11,446 nt of DNA from Opacimonas sp040514355 (GCA_040514355.1 JBEVCF010000050.1:1-11446), one strand, 5' to 3'. Positions 1 to 7,703 are shown, counted from the stretch's first letter. Numbers and translations are program-made. Notes: generated from the sequence alone by a model not told the origin.

Positions 1-2
1 AC

Positions 3-2303
3 TCATTTTCTTTAGCTACAGCGCAACAAATCTCAACGCGTTCTATGGTGTTTGCAAATGATCAATTACAGTTAGTCGATTTAAGAGCGGTCAACGAGGC
101 TTATCCCTTAAAAGGGAGTGTCAAAGTCGCCCCGCAAGCGTTTGCTACAGGAGCGGCCGTTGATCGCGTGCCCACGGGGCAAAATGCGTGGATTGATTCA
201 CGTTTATTACAAGTCTTGAATATTGCTGTTGGCGATGACATTGAAATCGGCGATAGTATTTTTACGGTTGAGGCGATTTTAGCTGAGATTCCAGATGCGG
301 GGTTTAGTGTATTCAATACCGATCCCATGGTGTTGATTAGTATCGAAGGTTTAGTCGCAGCGAACGTGACAGGCCCTGGTAGTCGCGTGAATTACAAAGC
401 CTATTTTACAGGTGAAAGTAGTGATCTAGATGATTACTTTGCTGAGTTAAAAGGGGAATTAAATCGTCAAACCCATCGCTGGTTATCGGTCGAAGACGAT
501 GAATCTCCGATAGGTGAGTCAGTTGCTCGAGCAGAGCAGTTTTTCTTACTGGCATCGCTGCTAGCGATTGTGTTGGCGTGCGTCGCCATTGGTGTGGCTG
601 CACAGCGCTACGCCCAGCGTCACTTCGATCCAGTTGCCATTATGAAAACACTGGGGGCGAGTACCCACACCATTCGCGCCGTATACCTATATCAGATTAT
701 CTTTATTGCCGTATTGGGGATTGTCCTTGGCACAGTGATTGGTTTTATGGTGCAACAGGCTGTGGTGTCTGCATTGGCTGGCACAGTCGATGTCTCGTTG
801 CAAGTATGGTACTGGCGACCGCTCGCCATTGCGGTGTTCACCGGTTCAGTCTGTGCCTTGTTGTTTTGCTTATATCCGTTACTGGGCTTGTTTGCGATCC
901 CGCCTTTACGGGTACTTAGACGGGATATGGCATCCACACTCAAAACACGTGGTGGTCAATATATCACGGCAGGCGTCGCCATTTTTGGTTTGATGTATGC
1001 CTACAGTCAAAATCTCAAAGTCAGCAGTATTTTATTTGTCTCAGGGATGATTCTAGTGGCGCTATTGCTGTTAGCCACCTACGGTTTGATAGCGTTGGGA
1101 CGGGTGTTAGGTCAAGGCCGGATGAGCGCCGCGCAACTGGCATGGGCGCGGATCAAACGCCGGGCCCTGGATAACTCCGTACAGTTGATCAGTTTTGCGC
1201 TGACCTTGATGTTGCTCTTGGTGGTATTAGTCATGCGCAACGATATTGTGCAACAATGGCGTGATCAGTTGCCAGAAGGGACGGCTAATTACTTTATGAT
1301 CAATGTCACCGATGCACAAAAAGATGCATTAACGGCACATTTTAAAGCCAACAACGTTATGTCGGATGATTTGTATCCGGTAACACGAGGACGTTTTAGT
1401 CAAATTAATGACGACATATTACGCTCTGAAGTGACAAAAGAAGAAGGGGATACACGCAATGAGCGACGCGCTGGTATGGGTCGAGAAGCAAATCTCACGT
1501 GGGGACTGACCTTGCAAAACAGCAACGAGGTGGTTGCGGGTGAATGGCATGACGCTTGGTCGCCAGAGACATCAGATTTACCTGAAGGGGTGTATCCAAT
1601 TTCGTTAGAAGTACAAGCTGCCAAACGCATGGGGATCAAACTAGGCGATATTTTAACCTTCAATATTGGTTCTGAGATTGTAAAAGTAGGTGTCACATCA
1701 ATACGTCAGGTTAACTGGCAAACGATGCAACCCAACTTCTTTTTTGTCCTGCACCCCGACGCTATGGCGCGTTTTACACCAACATACATCACATCGTTTT
1801 ATCTACCACCACAGCGCAAATCTGAGCTGACCACATTGTTAAAACCCTTTGCGAATGTGACCTTGTTTGATGTGGATGCGCGCATTGAGCAAATTCGCAG
1901 TATTATTGAACAAGTGTCGGCTGCGATTGAGTTTATTTTGGTATTGGTCCTCATTGCCGGAAGTTTGGTGCTAGTGGCACAAGTACAAGCTTCTATGGAT
2001 GAGCGTATGCGCGAATTGGCTATCTTGCGCACTCTCGGGGCTAAGGGTGGCATGATCAGACGCTCAGTTATTTATGAATTCTTGATCATCGGTGCGGTAG
2101 CAGGTTTTATGGCAGCCTTAGCCAACGAGGTGAGTTTGTATTTATTACAACGCCAAGTCTTTCAAATGGGAACGAGTTTTCACTATGAATATTGGGTGTT
2201 AGCGCCGTTAACCGGAGCGCTTGTTGTTGGTATGTTGGGTGCATGGAGTTGTCGCCAGTTACTCCAACTCAACACCACAACACTGCTTCGTAAAGTGTTA
2301 TGA
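3..2303 (+). CDS. ybbP: FtsX-like ABC transporter permease, YbbP type (5' partial)
   Basis: Large inner-membrane permease subunit of the YbbAP-type ABC system; the ATPase partner (YbbA) would be expected upstream, outside the window. The frame is open from base 3, and the residues before the first ATG (45) continue the family alignment, so the gene starts before the window and that ATG is internal. 766 residues are visible; E. coli YbbP has about 804, so some 60-90 N-terminal residues including the first helix are missing. Visible order: periplasmic MacB-like region with RAVNEAYPLKG; FtsX module with several helices around bases 530-900 (MKTLGAS motif); two more helices around 960-1130 and one near 1190; second periplasmic region with REANLTW and NFFFVLHP; C-terminal FtsX module from about 1900 with ILRTLGAK. 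The match to remembered YbbP is clear throughout. Exact substrate is not established for the family; export or envelope lipid/lipoprotein roles are inferred. Confidence 0.9.
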   Translation, partial: SFSLATAQQISTRSMVFANDQLQLVDLRAVNEAYPLKGSVKVAPQAFATGAAVDRVPTGQNAWIDSRLLQVLNIAVGDDIEIGDSIFTVEAILAEIPDAGFSVFNTDPMVLISIEGLVAANVTGPGSRVNYKAYFTGESSDLDDYFAELKGELNRQTHRWLSVEDDESPIGESVARAEQFFLLASLLAIVLACVAIGVAAQRYAQRHFDPVAIMKTLGASTHTIRAVYLYQIIFIAVLGIVLGTVIGFMVQQAVVSALAGTVDVSLQVWYWRPLAIAVFTGSVCALLFCLYPLLGLFAIPPLRVLRRDMASTLKTRGGQYITAGVAIFGLMYAYSQNLKVSSILFVSGMILVALLLLATYGLIALGRVLGQGRMSAAQLAWARIKRRALDNSVQLISFALTLMLLLVVLVMRNDIVQQWRDQLPEGTANYFMINVTDAQKDALTAHFKANNVMSDDLYPVTRGRFSQINDDILRSEVTKEEGDTRNERRAGMGREANLTWGLTLQNSNEVVAGEWHDAWSPETSDLPEGVYPISLEVQAAKRMGIKLGDILTFNIGSEIVKVGVTSIRQVNWQTMQPNFFFVLHPDAMARFTPTYITSFYLPPQRKSELTTLLKPFANVTLFDVDARIEQIRSIIEQVSAAIEFILVLVLIAGSLVLVAQVQASMDERMRELAILRTLGAKGGMIRRSVIYEFLIIGAVAGFMAALANEVSLYLLQRQVFQMGTSFHYEYWVLAPLTGALVVGMLGAWSCRQLLQLNTTTLLRKVL

Positions 2304-2393
2304 TGAACAAACATGACATGTGCTTGAGTATCCATAATCAGCCATTGAGACCAGATTAACATGCCACTGCACAAGAGTAAGGATTAAAGACAA

Positions 2394-2819
2394 ATGTTTT
2401 ATGCAATGAGCGGACTGGTGTTTGGGATCGTCTTGGTCATGGCTGCTCGCCAGTATCGCTGGGATTGGTTACAACTGAGTTTGTTTTTACCTGCGATTTA
2501 CGTGGGCTTTGCTATCTTTTCGACTACCCCTACACAAAGCGTCATTGAAGAGATGTTCTTTGCCATGCCAATACTAACCTTGATTGGTATTTCGCACATG
2601 CAAGATTGGGATCCTGACAAACGCCTAAAAGCCGCATTCGGTGTATGGCTGTACCACGGTGGTTATGACTACGTGCACCATTGGTTGGTGGTTAATGACG
2701 GCGTGCCAGTATGGTACCCACCGTTTTGTGCGGTGGTTGATATGGTGATAGCGTTGTATTTGGGCTGGTTGTGGTATCAATTAAAAGTCAAAAATAACTC
2801 TCAAAAAGCCCGCCGTTGA
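2394..2819 (+). CDS. Small membrane protein of unknown function (141 aa)
   Basis: Not recognised as a characterised family. The ATG at 2394 has a TAAGGA-like ribosome site at 2378-2383, 10 bases upstream. Hydrophobic segments lie near residues 1-18, 27-44, 54-67 and 110-128, suggesting a four-helix inner-membrane protein with a basic C-terminal tail (KARR). Between helices 3 and 4 is a striking run rich in His, Asp and aromatic residues: H88, D92, H95, H96, then WYPPFC with C112, and D116 at the start of the last helix. This spacing could bind a metal or act catalytically, but that is inference. It reminds me weakly of DUF6010-type small membrane proteins; this is a memory-level impression only. 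It lies 90 bases after the permease on the same strand and may be co-transcribed. It faces yfcH with only 21 bases between the stop codons and no convincing terminator hairpin. Confidence 0.8.
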   Translation: MFYAMSGLVFGIVLVMAARQYRWDWLQLSLFLPAIYVGFAIFSTTPTQSVIEEMFFAMPILTLIGISHMQDWDPDKRLKAAFGVWLYHGGYDYVHHWLVVNDGVPVWYPPFCAVVDMVIALYLGWLWYQLKVKNNSQKARR

Positions 2820-2840
2820 TTGTAGGCTGAGATAACACGG

Positions 2841-3737
2841 TTAGTCATATATGTTTGCCAGGGCTGAAGACACATCACTAAATGCAAACGTATATCCGGC
2901 ATCCAGCAAGGCTTGAGGCAGTACATATTGGCCATACAACAATAAATCAGCACTTTCGCCCATCAAAATCCTTAGGGATAACTTAGGCACAGGTAACAAG
3001 CAAGGTCGGTGTAGGGTTTTCGCTAGTGTTTGGCTAAATACCGCATTGGAAACCGGTTCTGGTGCCGTGAAATTAAACACACCGCTACATGTGTCATGTT
3101 CCAACAAAAAGGCCATAGCATTGACCATATCGTCAATATGGATCCAACTGAAACCTTGAGTACCACTGCTAACGCGTCCACCAATACCTAATTTGAAGGG
3201 GAGATACATTTTGCTCAATGCGCCTCCGTCACGACTCAGTACCACACCTGTACGCATGATACACATACGTGTTTTTGCTTTATCTACACCCTGTGCAATA
3301 CGCTCCCATTGCGCGCAAATGTCGTGAGAAAATTCTGGGTGCACCGCGGTATATGATTCATCAATCCGCGTTTCATCTTGACGGCCATAAAAGCCAACCG
3401 CAGAGCCACTAAGAAATACTTTTGGGGGCTCGTTACTCTCTTCGCACAGGCTTACAAGTTGTTGTGTGATATCCCAACGCGAATGGCAGATGTTCTGCTT
3501 TTGTGTATTGGTCCAGCGCTTATCAGCTATTGGTTCACCTGCTAGATTGATAATTGCATCATAGTCGTTAAGGTTGTCTAGGCTATCCAAAGCTACTGCG
3601 CCAATATTAGCATTGTTAAAATATGATAAGGCTTTTTGCGGGTCACGTGTGACGACTGTGAACTTATATTTGTGCTGAAATTGACGAATAAAAGCCCGTC
3701 CAATCAACCCTGTTCCACCTGTTATCAAAATATGCAT
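2841..3737 (-). CDS. yfcH: TIGR01777-family NAD(P)-binding epimerase-like protein YfcH
   Basis: Extended short-chain dehydrogenase/epimerase-like protein of 298 residues, the family's usual size (E. coli YfcH about 297). The N-terminal Rossmann nucleotide-binding motif TGGTGLIG is at residues 6-13. NLAGEPIADKRW (64-75) and the SGSAVGFYG segment (110-118) are family signatures, and RTGVVLSRDGG and WIHIDDMV follow. The C-terminal DUF1731-like region contains LHRP, the ILMGES segment and LPQALLDAG. The ATG at 3737 has GGAG about 10 bases upstream. The physiological substrate is not known for the family; a cytoplasmic NAD(P)-dependent role is inferred from the fold. It lies 42 bases downstream of folX on the same strand. 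folX and yfcH are also neighbours in E. coli, which supports both calls and suggests a shared transcript. Confidence 0.93.
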   Translation of the reverse strand: MHILITGGTGLIGRAFIRQFQHKYKFTVVTRDPQKALSYFNNANIGAVALDSLDNLNDYDAIINLAGEPIADKRWTNTQKQNICHSRWDITQQLVSLCEESNEPPKVFLSGSAVGFYGRQDETRIDESYTAVHPEFSHDICAQWERIAQGVDKAKTRMCIMRTGVVLSRDGGALSKMYLPFKLGIGGRVSSGTQGFSWIHIDDMVNAMAFLLEHDTCSGVFNFTAPEPVSNAVFSQTLAKTLHRPCLLPVPKLSLRILMGESADLLLYGQYVLPQALLDAGYTFAFSDVSSALANIYD

Positions 3738-3779
3738 TGCGGTGCTTCTCCAAGCTTAACTACTAAATTACTGGCTCAA

Positions 3780-4148
3780 TTATTCTGGTTTACTGCATGC
3801 GATACTCAGTGATACCGAATCAGAAAAGCGCAGTGCATGAGGTTTATCTACTTCGACTTCTGCCCATTTTACCCAAGGGTGATCCACACAAAGTGCCAAG
3901 ATATCATTGGTTAATTTCTCTAAGAGTAAAAAACGGTTGTTTTCAACTAATCGAATAATCGCTTTGGTCACGGTTTTGTAGTTGAGAGCATTATCAACTT
4001 CATCGGTATTAGCTGCTAAAGCTGCATCGTATTTTATGGTGGCGTTAATTACGACATCTTGCTTGTTTTTGATCTCATCGTCATTGAAGCCAATGTAGGT
4101 ACGCAAACGTAAATTCTTTATTCGTATCGTTGCATCATGTAATATCAT
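3780..4148 (-). CDS. folX: Dihydroneopterin triphosphate 2'-epimerase FolX
   Basis: Cytoplasmic enzyme of the FolB/FolX family that epimerises 7,8-dihydroneopterin triphosphate (and can act as an aldolase-like enzyme) in pteridine metabolism. With the start at 4148 it has 122 residues, against about 120 in E. coli. IRIKNLRLRTYIGF (9-21), DNALNYKTVTK (52-62) and NRFLLLEKLT (71-80) are FolX-type rather than FolB-type. Likely active-site residues by family analogy are E25 (in NDDE), E77 (in LLEKL) and K102 (in VDKPHAL). The frame also has ATGs at 4178 and 4172, but the third ATG (4148) has an AAGGA site 9 bases upstream and gives the family's normal N terminus, so I chose it. yfcH follows downstream; tqsA is divergent. 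Confidence 0.95.
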   Translation of the reverse strand: MILHDATIRIKNLRLRTYIGFNDDEIKNKQDVVINATIKYDAALAANTDEVDNALNYKTVTKAIIRLVENNRFLLLEKLTNDILALCVDHPWVKWAEVEVDKPHALRFSDSVSLSIACSKPE

Positions 4149-4157
4149 GAGTATAAA

Positions 4158-4162
4158 TCCTT
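4158..4162 (-). promoter_or_regulatory. Ribosome binding site that decides the folX start
   Basis: AAGGA on the minus strand, 9 bases before the ATG at 4148. Neither of the two earlier in-frame ATGs (4178, 4172) has a comparable site, and using them would add ten residues not seen in FolX. Confidence 0.7.
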
Positions 4163-4164
4163 TG

Positions 4165-4179
4165 CATGTCATAGACATG
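4165..4179. promoter_or_regulatory. 15-bp palindrome between divergent folX and tqsA
   Basis: CATGTC-ATA-GACATG: perfect 6-base arms around a 3-base centre, placed in the 57 bases between the chosen starts of folX (4148) and tqsA (4206). Position and symmetry suggest an operator for a dimeric regulator; the regulator is not identified. No T-run follows, so it is not a terminator. A related shorter palindrome, ACATGACATGT, occurs at 2311-2321 downstream of ybbP. Confidence 0.4.
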
Positions 4180-4205
4180 TGTCATTCTTGCTGAGAAAAA
4201 ATAAT

Positions 4206-5279
4206 ATGGAAATAAAATCACCGACCGCCAAAGTTATGGTGGTAACGGCCGCTGTTATCATAGTACTTGCGGGGATCAAGGCAGCTAGTGCTATCATGGT
4301 ACCATTTTTATTATCCATCTTTATTGCAATTGCATGTAGCCCTGTGATCAACTATGCCGCACGCTTCAATATCCCTCGCTGGGCGTCTGTCTCTTTAGTT
4401 ATACTCTTGATCATCATATTTGGTTTTATGTTAGCTGGATTAGTTGGCCAATCCATGGGTGAGTTTAGACGAAATCTACCCGTTTATGAGCAACAACTCA
4501 GTACTCAGTTTGTCTGGGTCATTGAACAATTGCAACGCTTTAATATTTATATTGATAAAGAATTGGTGCAATCGTTTGTCGATCCAGGGGTTGTCATGTC
4601 GATTGCTACTAATTTCCTCAGTGGATTGGGTGGCGTACTGTCCAATGTGTTTTTGATCCTTTTGACCGTCATTTTCATGCTGTTTGAAGCCGAAAGTATG
4701 CCCAAGCGGATCCATATTGCTTTGCGTGATCCGGGTATGAAAATGCAACACATCGACCGCTTTTTACAGTCAGTGAATGACTATCTAGCGATCAAAACTT
4801 TGGTAAGCTTAGCAACAGGTGTATGTATTGGCATATGGTTATGGCTCTTAGGCGTGGACCATTTCATGTTGTGGGCAGTATTAGCATTTTTNNNNNNNNN
4901 NATACCTAATATTGGTTCGATTATCGCAGCGCTACCGGCGGTGTTGATTGCCTTTGTCGAGCAAGGGTTGGGGGTTGCTGGATTAACGGCTCTAGGCTTC
5001 ATTGCAGTGAATACTGTGATGGGTAACGTCATTGAACCGCGTTACTTAGGTCGAGGTTTAGGGTTATCAACTCTAGTGGTCTTTTTATCGTTGATTTTTT
5101 GGGGCTGGATCCTCGGCACAGTGGGGATGTTGCTGTCCGTACCTTTAACGATGATCGTAAAAATAGCGCTCGAGTCAAATGCAAGCACACGCTGGTTTGC
5201 AATTTTGTTGTCTGGAGATGAAGGTGAAGATGAAGCGTTACTCAGATTGACAGCTCAATCACCTAGCGATGATGTTTGA
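4206..5279 (+). CDS. tqsA: AI-2E family transporter, TqsA-like
   Basis: Polytopic inner-membrane protein of the AI-2E (UPF0118) family; E. coli TqsA is reported to export or control efflux of the quorum signal AI-2, but members of this family also have other roles, so the substrate is inferred. 357 residues from ATG 4206. A GTG at 4179 would add nine residues but has no visible ribosome site and overlaps a palindrome. Two N-terminal helices, an amphipathic middle region (LPVYEQQLSTQF onward), then conserved IPNIGSIIAALPA, GNVIEPRYLGRGLGLST, the LIFWGW segment and GMLLSVPLTMIVKIALE. The C terminus is close to remembered TqsA. A 10-N run covers residues 229-232, where TqsA has a short hydrophobic segment ending in LNY; one L or F plus three unknown residues keeps frame and length. 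The 3' end overlaps the end of the convergent kinase gene by 25 bases. Confidence 0.92.
   Translation: MEIKSPTAKVMVVTAAVIIVLAGIKAASAIMVPFLLSIFIAIACSPVINYAARFNIPRWASVSLVILLIIIFGFMLAGLVGQSMGEFRRNLPVYEQQLSTQFVWVIEQLQRFNIYIDKELVQSFVDPGVVMSIATNFLSGLGGVLSNVFLILLTVIFMLFEAESMPKRIHIALRDPGMKMQHIDRFLQSVNDYLAIKTLVSLATGVCIGIWLWLLGVDHFMLWAVLAFXXXXIPNIGSIIAALPAVLIAFVEQGLGVAGLTALGFIAVNTVMGNVIEPRYLGRGLGLSTLVVFLSLIFWGWILGTVGMLLSVPLTMIVKIALESNASTRWFAILLSGDEGEDEALLRLTAQSPSDDV
4892..4901. other. 10-N gap inside tqsA, length plausibly right
   Basis: The frame is the same on both sides, and the family spacing between the AF and IPNIGS motifs needs four residues, exactly what the first base pair of the codon plus ten unknown bases supply. 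The flanks share no repeated sequence. Confidence 0.8.
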
Positions 5280-6529
5280 ACAAAACGGATCATAAATTTT
5301 GCGCCACCTAACTCACTGTTTGTAATGTCGAGTTTGGCTTGGTACAAGTCGATTAACTCGTTCACAATAGCTAACCCCAGTCCCTGTCCCTTGGCGTAGG
5401 TATCAAGTCGTTGACCACGGATAAGAATGGCATGTTTGTCAGCTTCTGCAACGCCTGCGCCATCATCCTCTATGGTGATAACAATGTAGTGTTCTTGTCT
5501 CACCAAAGCCACTAATACTTGGCTAGTAGCAGCTTTTGCAGCGTTGTCGATCAGATTACCTAACAACTCGTACGCATCAGCCTCGTCGATGTGCAGTAAA
5601 GGGGCAGTTGGAGGTGTGACTGTTTTAAAATCTATGTGGGGGTAGATTTTTTGCAAGCCTGACATGGTTTTTTGTATGATGTTGGCGATATCAATGGCTT
5701 TGGTCCACGTCACACCCGAGTGTGCAGGGCGTTTAAGCTGGCGTTGAATAATCGCTTGCACCGTGTCAAGTTCTGCATGAATTTCAGGTGGTAAGTGTCG
5801 ATGATTTTGGATCACGCTCAACGGCGTTTTAAGCGCATGCGCCAGGTCTTGGGCTAAATTTTGTAAACGTTGCTTTTGCACATCTTCGTTTTCTAATAAC
5901 TGGTTAATTGCGATTTGAGTTTGTGCTAATTCACTTGGGTAAACACCGGTTAATGCTCTTGTTTTACCTAACTGTGCTTGTTTGAGTTGTTGTAATAATG
6001 TACGCAAAGGCAGTAATACTGATAGCAAACTAATCAGTAATAGGAACGCTACAACCAAAGTTAACAACGCCCCGTATTGCCAAATACTTCGCATATAGAC
6101 TGCGTGTTCTGCAGCGACATCGACAGTATGGTTGGTAATAATAAATTGTACGGGAACGTATTGTGCTTCGGCGACAAACTCTGCAGTGAACCAATACAAA
6201 AAGCGTGCATTGGCTTCATCTAACACAAATCTACTTTCCCCAACCGAAGGCGGTGATTGCGGTCTCAGTGAGAGGCTCTCTAACGCAGAGGCTGAACGCC
6301 AAACTAAGGTATCGTTGAGCTTGATGTAACCGGCATAGCCAGATTGGGGAATATTTAAGCGTTCATCAAACACCAGTATAGGCATGTCAACCACATTGTT
6401 ATTGATCTCGAAGTCCGAAATCAACACGTAAGACATCATTTCAAGTTCGGTTTGTTTGGCTTTTAATAAGCTGTTGTAATGTGCAGAACCGACAGTCCAT
6501 ACCGTTGCAGGCAACACCACGCCTGCCAA
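5255..6529 (-). CDS. phoQ: PhoQ-type sensor histidine kinase
   Basis: Membrane sensor kinase that should autophosphorylate on histidine and pass phosphate to the adjacent PhoP-type regulator. Counting from TTG 6529 (424 aa): start of helix 1, periplasmic sensor about 17-150, helix 2 about 151-175, linker, H-box DLAHALKTPL with H231, N-box GNLIDNAAK (N325, N329), G1 box EDDGAG (354-359), then RGQRLDTYAKGQGLGLAIV, a PhoQ signature. The sensor lacks the acidic patch of enterobacterial PhoQ, so the ligand may differ. The start is odd: the frame continues upstream to a TAA at 6626-6628 and reads as a normal N terminus (YRRLKQLSLTARTIVSILVL), yet no ATG, GTG or TTG occurs there. TTG 6529 has no ribosome site and cuts helix 1. 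An ATC at 6587-6589 lies 9 bases after GAGG. It follows phoP directly and overlaps the tail of tqsA by 25 bases. Confidence 0.9.
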   Translation of the reverse strand: MAGVVLPATVWTVGSAHYNSLLKAKQTELEMMSYVLISDFEINNNVVDMPILVFDERLNIPQSGYAGYIKLNDTLVWRSASALESLSLRPQSPPSVGESRFVLDEANARFLYWFTAEFVAEAQYVPVQFIITNHTVDVAAEHAVYMRSIWQYGALLTLVVAFLLLISLLSVLLPLRTLLQQLKQAQLGKTRALTGVYPSELAQTQIAINQLLENEDVQKQRLQNLAQDLAHALKTPLSVIQNHRHLPPEIHAELDTVQAIIQRQLKRPAHSGVTWTKAIDIANIIQKTMSGLQKIYPHIDFKTVTPPTAPLLHIDEADAYELLGNLIDNAAKAATSQVLVALVRQEHYIVITIEDDGAGVAEADKHAILIRGQRLDTYAKGQGLGLAIVNELIDLYQAKLDITNSELGGAKFMIRFVQTSSLGD

Positions 6530-6573
6530 TACTAAGATACTGACAATGGTGCGAGCAGTTAGACTGAGTTGTT

Positions 6574-7248
6574 TTAATCGACGATAGATAAGCGATACCC
6601 TCTGCCACGTAAAGTTTCGATAGGTTTAAGTGCATTACTCGGATCAATTTTCTTGCGTAAACGACCAACAAACACTTCAATGACATTGCTGTCCAAATCA
6701 AAGTCTTGGTCATAAATATGTTCAGTAAGCTCAGTTTTGGATATCACTTTATCCGGGTTGAGCAAGAGATATTCGAGCACTTTGTACTCATAGGCGGTGA
6801 GATCAATTACGTTGTTATTGACGGTGACTTTTTGTTTACTCAAATCCAACAGTATAGGGCCGGCTGAAATGAGCGATGATGCATGTCCGGTACTGCGCCG
6901 GATCAACGCTTTAATGCGCGCCAGTAATTCTTCCATGTGAAATGGTTTGGTAAGGTAGTCATCTGCGCCAACATCCAGTGCTTCTACTTTTTGCTGCCAA
7001 TTATCTCTCGCTGTTAATACTAAAATAGGAACATTGATCTGTGCCTCTCGTGCATGTTGGATCACAGTAATACCAGAGCATTTTGGTAGCCCCAAATCCA
7101 TGATCACCGCATCGTAGTTGTATTCATTTAACAAGAATAATGCTCGTTCACCTTCGTCAGCTAAATCAACACTGAATCCACTATTTTGAAAAAAAGTATC
7201 CAGTTGGATCAGTAAAGTAGGGTTATCTTCGCAGATTAAGATCCTCAT
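6574..7248 (-). CDS. phoP: PhoP-type response regulator (OmpR family)
   Basis: Cytoplasmic transcription factor of 224 residues, full length. Receiver domain about 1-112: acidic pair E7/D8, phospho-acceptor D51 in MDLGLP, T79 in VLTAR, K101 in LTKPF. C-terminal winged helix about 127-222 ends with VFVGRLRKKID and LRGRGYRLS. The segments LVLTARDNWQQKVEAL, KPFHMEELLARIKALIRR and ISAGPILLDLS follow remembered PhoP more closely than other OmpR members. The ATG overlaps the stop of the PepSY-like gene as ATGA, with GAGGAT (7254-7259) a few bases ahead, so translation is probably coupled. The downstream kinase frame overlaps or abuts its stop. Its target genes cannot be read from the window; I saw no clear PhoP box (repeated GTTTA spaced by 5 bases) in the upstream region. 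Confidence 0.94.
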   Translation of the reverse strand: MRILICEDNPTLLIQLDTFFQNSGFSVDLADEGERALFLLNEYNYDAVIMDLGLPKCSGITVIQHAREAQINVPILVLTARDNWQQKVEALDVGADDYLTKPFHMEELLARIKALIRRSTGHASSLISAGPILLDLSKQKVTVNNNVIDLTAYEYKVLEYLLLNPDKVISKTELTEHIYDQDFDLDSNVIEVFVGRLRKKIDPSNALKPIETLRGRGYRLSIVD

Positions 7249-7703
7249 GGTTGATCCTCAGATGGTGCTGTCTTCTTTGCAGGGGCTTGGTTAAGTGGTT
7301 GTGTTGGTTTGGTTTTATTGATTGGCTTGGGTAACAAGTCTGCACGCGTCTTGCTTGATGACGCTTTTGGTATAATGTGCGGTTGGTATTTAGGTATGTC
7401 ATCTCGAGTCAACAAACGACTTTGATCATCAAACATGCCTCGGTCGTGCATAATATCTATGGTTCGGATCCGACCCTGTGGGTCGAGCATCTTAAACCGA
7501 TAACTATTAAGGCGTTTTTCCATGCGTAAAATACGGCCTTGTTGTCGCTGTTTGGCTTTTGTGATAGCTGCTTGTTTTTCTGCATCAAAGATGGTGGGAT
7601 CAGATGCGTTTGAGTTTGTATTTTGTGCATGACCAAGGGCGGGCCAGAAAGTAAGGCTCGCTGCAAGCAGTAGCAAACTGAAAAAGAGTGTCTTTAATCG
7701 CAT
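7245..7703 (-). CDS. PepSY-like periplasmic protein, first gene of the phoPQ operon
   Basis: A 152-residue protein with a signal peptide (MRLKTLFFSLLLLAASL, likely cut after GHA at residue 26), so periplasmic. Residues about 45-86 look like a PepSY domain half: an AITKAKQRQQGRILRMEK helix-strand, then SYRFKMLDPQGRIRTIDI strands, matching the usual pattern of GRVL, then YRVKLL and GRVRxxxxD. The rest (about 105-152) is a Pro/Lys/Ser-rich, probably disordered tail. Its TGA overlaps the phoP ATG (ATGA), a strong sign of co-expression. PepSY proteins encoded next to two-component genes are known in proteobacteria and are thought to modulate signalling or inhibit envelope proteases; here the role is inferred. 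No good ribosome site precedes ATG 7703, but a TATACT-like -10 element at 7711-7716 would put transcription start almost on the ATG, giving a nearly leaderless message; this is weak. Confidence 0.8.
   Translation of the reverse strand: MRLKTLFFSLLLLAASLTFWPALGHAQNTNSNASDPTIFDAEKQAAITKAKQRQQGRILRMEKRLNSYRFKMLDPQGRIRTIDIMHDRGMFDDQSRLLTRDDIPKYQPHIIPKASSSKTRADLLPKPINKTKPTQPLNQAPAKKTAPSEDQP

Noticed and set aside
45..47. ATG at 45 as the true start of the YbbP-type permease
   Set aside because: The frame is open to the window edge and upstream residues fit YbbP; the N-terminal helix is missing, so the gene begins outside.
578..993. Open frames inside the permease gene on both strands
   Set aside because: They lie in alternative frames of a gene with clear family similarity and have no ribosome sites or recognisable domains.
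2820..2840. Bidirectional terminator between the small membrane protein and yfcH
   Set aside because: Only a 4-base AGCC/GGCT stem with a long loop is visible, and no T-run.
6441..6713. 90-residue minus-strand frame across the phoP-phoQ junction
   Set aside because: It is the third frame over two well-supported genes; its residues show no domain and it does not supply the missing phoQ start.
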